Below the pieces are notes generated by a model. It was not told where the DNA came from. It worked only from the letters and a program-made list of their open reading frames with translations, and did not search any database. Below, one piece after another: positions 61,628 to 64,000 of a stretch of 64,000 nucleotides of DNA. Made by a program: the position numbers and the translations under genes. The stretch covers positions 6,076,509 through 6,140,508 of the forward strand of contig RPFO01000027.1 in NCBI GenBank assembly GCA_009746045.1. Direction: 5' to 3'. Every line of letters begins with the position of its first letter. The stretch's first letter is position 1. This DNA comes from Mesostigma viride. Its lineage: Eukaryota; Streptophyta; Mesostigmatophyceae; Mesostigmatales; Mesostigmataceae.

Positions 61628-62970
61628 TCAGTCATCAGCAGCTTCCCATGAGCCCCCCCCCTCACACGGCCGACATGCCGCCGTGACCTCCCCAGGGAGC
61701 AGGCTCTCATTATCATGGAACACTGCCGCCGCCACCGCCTTGCCGAGCCAGGCGTGGTACACGAGGCCCCGCGAGCCAAGTCCCCCAAGCAGCCACCAGG
61801 CAGGCTGCTTGGGGACCTCCTCGTTACTACTATCCGTGAGGGGGGCGCTACACTGTGTGGGGGCCTTGTTACCACAACTACTACCACTGCTGTTTCCAGT
61901 CGACCCGGCTCTATCATTCACCACAGCTGTTTCCAGTCGACCCTCACTGTTACTACCGCTACTTCCCGTCACATGATCCCTACTATTATTCATACGTGCC
62001 CAGTCCAGCCGCCCCGCCAGCGGCACGGAGCCAAGCAACGTGCGCGGTGGGATCGCGCGCACACCGCACAGGACACGGTCCACCCGCCACCGCGCCATGA
62101 GCCCGTGCAATGCTATTGCTTTGGGGAGCAGTGCCTCCACCGCGGTGCGCTCAAGTGGGTCTGCAGGTGCCAGCTGTCCCCCAGTCAATGCCATTGCCAA
62201 CGTGGCAGTGGCGGTGGCGCTGGCGGCGACAGAACTATTAAAGGGCATTCCCGTCCGCACCCCTAGCCCCTCCCCGTGCTCCTCATGAAACTTATCATCA
62301 TCGACCGACTTGCCGGACCCGGACTCTGGACGAACGTCTCGACCAGAACGGAGAGCCCCTTCTGAATCTTCTGAACCGAATTCTTTCGCAGCTACTCGCT
62401 TACGTTGCAAGTCTCCAGCACAATGGACTGGGAGGTTCCCCTCTTGCGCGAGTGGAAACACGTGCTGTTCGAGCGGGAGCGCGCCTGGCAGGGAGGTGAC
62501 CCCCCATACCTTGGTCGCGCCCACGAGCACCTGGCGGGGCCCCTGCGCCGCAAGGTACGTGTTCCCGAGCAAGCTGGGACCCGCCCACTCCAGGGCTTCA
62601 CCCAGGGCATGACCACTACTTAATGAAGCGTCGTTGCCATTATCAACCACAGCAACATTGGTAGCAACATCCCCATCCCTAGTCAAAGCCGGGCAATCGC
62701 TACTTGCATGGCCATCCCGGCTCAGAGATGGGCTATTGCTATCTATATGGCCTTCGCCATGTACGGCTGCAGGGCCATCGAGAGCCGATGACGGATCCAT
62801 GCAGCGCAGCGCACTCGTGGTCGGCGCCATGGATGGGCCTTGCGAGGTCCGTGGTGGCTCCATGGACAGCACGTGACCCAGGCAGGGGGTCAGGGGCAAC
62901 CGCCCGCGCGTCTCTGCGATGGTGTCGATGGCGCCCGCCCCCGCTGCGAGGACGACGGCCTCAAAGCCAT
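61628..62970 (-). CDS. FAD-dependent oxidoreductase (DAO/MnmC C-terminal-like), last exon
   Basis: The exon begins after a ctgaacag acceptor (minus strand, first base 62970) and reads GFEAVVLAAGAGAIDTIAET, LPLTPCLGHVLSMEPP, LLGNTYLAAQGPRQVLVGAT, then VLCGVRAIPPRTLLGSVPLA and WLLGGLGSRGLVYHAWLGKA before the stop at 61628. These are the flavin-side blocks of the DAO superfamily (VVLAAGaga, GATy, GvRa.pPrt..GslPl, GGLGSRGLvYha) as in plant and cyanobacterial FAD-dependent oxidoreductases related to the MnmC C-terminal half. The N-terminal dinucleotide-binding GxGxxG exon is not seen and should lie to the right. Long low-complexity insertions (around 62860-62620 and 62400-62220) are typical of algal proteins. 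Substrate is unknown. Confidence 0.75.
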
Positions 62971-63107
62971 CTGTTCAGCAACCGGCATAGGCATTCTCAA
63001 CACAAGAAACGATGTCAGTAAACAGGCCGTGACGGCCTCGAAGCCATCTGATAAGCAACCGGCACAGGCATTCTCAATAGAAGAAACAACAGCAGCGAAA
63101 AGGTGGT
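62953..63107 (-). repeat. Tandem duplication (about 77 bp, two copies) of the oxidoreductase intron/exon junction
   Basis: Plus-strand blocks gacggcctc(a/g)aagccatctg, agcaaccggca(t/c)aggcattctc and agaaac occur twice, at 62953 and 63031. The repeat spans the acceptor of the last exon, so a second acceptor-like atcag lies upstream. A third partial match (ggcctcgtagccatctgcag) is near 63719. Confidence 0.75.
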
Positions 63108-64000
63108 GACGGCCCCGCAGCAACTGCATCATTCCAGCAATGCCGCCAATGATGATAAAATAAGCATATTCATTCGCCACCATAAACAATTATTATTCTA
63201 TTAACCGTGGAACACTTATTGCTTGTCCAAGGCTAGCCTTACCCCCAAAACACGCAGGGAGGGTGGGCGGGAAAAGAAAAGAGGCCGACCTTAGGCTAGG
63301 TGGGTTTGTTTTTGTCTTTTTTGCGAGTCGCGCCTTGGCCCGGACGGCATTTTTCGCCACACAAATTTTGCGTCTTAACAAATGACGCAGTGTGGCGTTC
63401 TAATTGCCGGCAGCTTACGTAAGGCTGACCGGGCTATTAGGTCACATATTGCGTGAGAAAAAGAATCTAGATCTAGTTAATCACTACGTCATAACAAAGA
63501 AACCTAGACAGTGGCAGGTCTATTTCAACGGAGCTCCTGCCACCTGGCCAGAAAAACTGGCCAAATCTCGTGCCACTACCGATCCAGATCAGGCCGCAGC
63601 GGCCTCAAAAGGTATGGCACGTGCACCCTACCGTGCTTCCATCTCACTGTAAAGAAACTATGTTCAGAGAACCACGATTCACGAACAATGGTCATATATA
63701 TGCAACCGCGAGAGCAATGGCCTCGTAGCCATCTGCAGGAAGCCCATCGTCTCCGCAGCGCCACCACCACAACCAACCACATGAATTAACGACAAACAGT
63801 CACCATACAAACACAAAAGGCAAAACATTCACGATACGAAACGATACTGTGCCTGGTGCGTCAACAGCTGCCTCAGACCCTCTGGAAGGCAACCAGCGTG
63901 GAAGGGCTGCCCTAACAAGAAAACATCACATGCCATTACAGCACTAGCCCCGCAAGATCCATCAATGCGGAGCAGCCTCCCTAGTGATGATGATGATAAT
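63108..64000. other. Probable intron or intergenic DNA of the oxidoreductase gene
   Basis: No exon of the family could be recognised. Short frames (e.g. plus 63404-63652) carry no known motif. Confidence 0.4.

Overview
The window looks like nuclear DNA of a chlorophycean (volvocine/Chlamydomonas-like) green alga. This is an inference. It rests on GT-AG introns with gtgag donors and tgcag acceptors, extracellular domains joined by long Pro/Ser-Pro linkers as in algal cell-wall glycoproteins, DIRS-type tyrosine-recombinase retroelements, APE-type LINEs, and very dense, nested repeats. No organelle or bacterial gene organisation is seen.

The backbone of the window is one large plus-strand gene from at least 2773 to 48242. 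Its 5' end was not found and may lie to the left. I can chain 17 exons with consistent splice phases, giving about 2,164 residues. Six modules each consist of a 74-86 nt exon plus a 532-742 nt exon. Together each pair encodes one domain resembling the bacterial choice-of-anchor E domain, followed by a proline-rich linker. After modules 4 and 6 come two paralogous Cys-rich exons (35935-36360 and 42745-43161). The protein ends with a two-exon beta-propeller-like region of bacterial secreted-protein type (44496-46081) and a short Cys-rich C-terminus (48085-48242), the last intron being GC-AG. The product is presumably a secreted, extracellular-matrix or cell-wall protein.

The introns are crowded with mobile DNA. 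They hold a 221-bp palindromic MITE (5.2 kb), a 1.18-kb GGGC/GGGT array that grew inside a repeat copy (6.3-7.5 kb), two DIRS-like elements (8.4-11.7 kb and 14.9-20.1 kb), a deleted DIRS derivative (27.9-28.3 kb), at least eleven copies of a non-coding family here called X, and three copies of a family called Y (28.4-30.7 and 33.2-33.8 kb). There are also GGA and CCCT microsatellites.

From 48.9 to 61.1 kb the window is mobile-element remnants: a broken LINE on the minus strand (endonuclease at 55-56 kb, reverse transcriptase at 51.9-52.8 kb) interrupted by a TACGC-rich insertion, several 5'-truncated copies of a related LINE that end in a CACGTGAC hairpin next to TTAA-rich tracts, a nuclease-like LINE C-terminus remnant, and an element that carries only an L1-ORF1-like reading frame between inverted repeats (59.3-61.1 kb). 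The right end holds the last exon of a minus-strand gene for an FAD-dependent oxidoreductase (61628-62970), whose N-terminal exons lie upstream. The left end (1-1476) holds minus-strand reading frames, one with an RNase H1 N-terminal-like domain.
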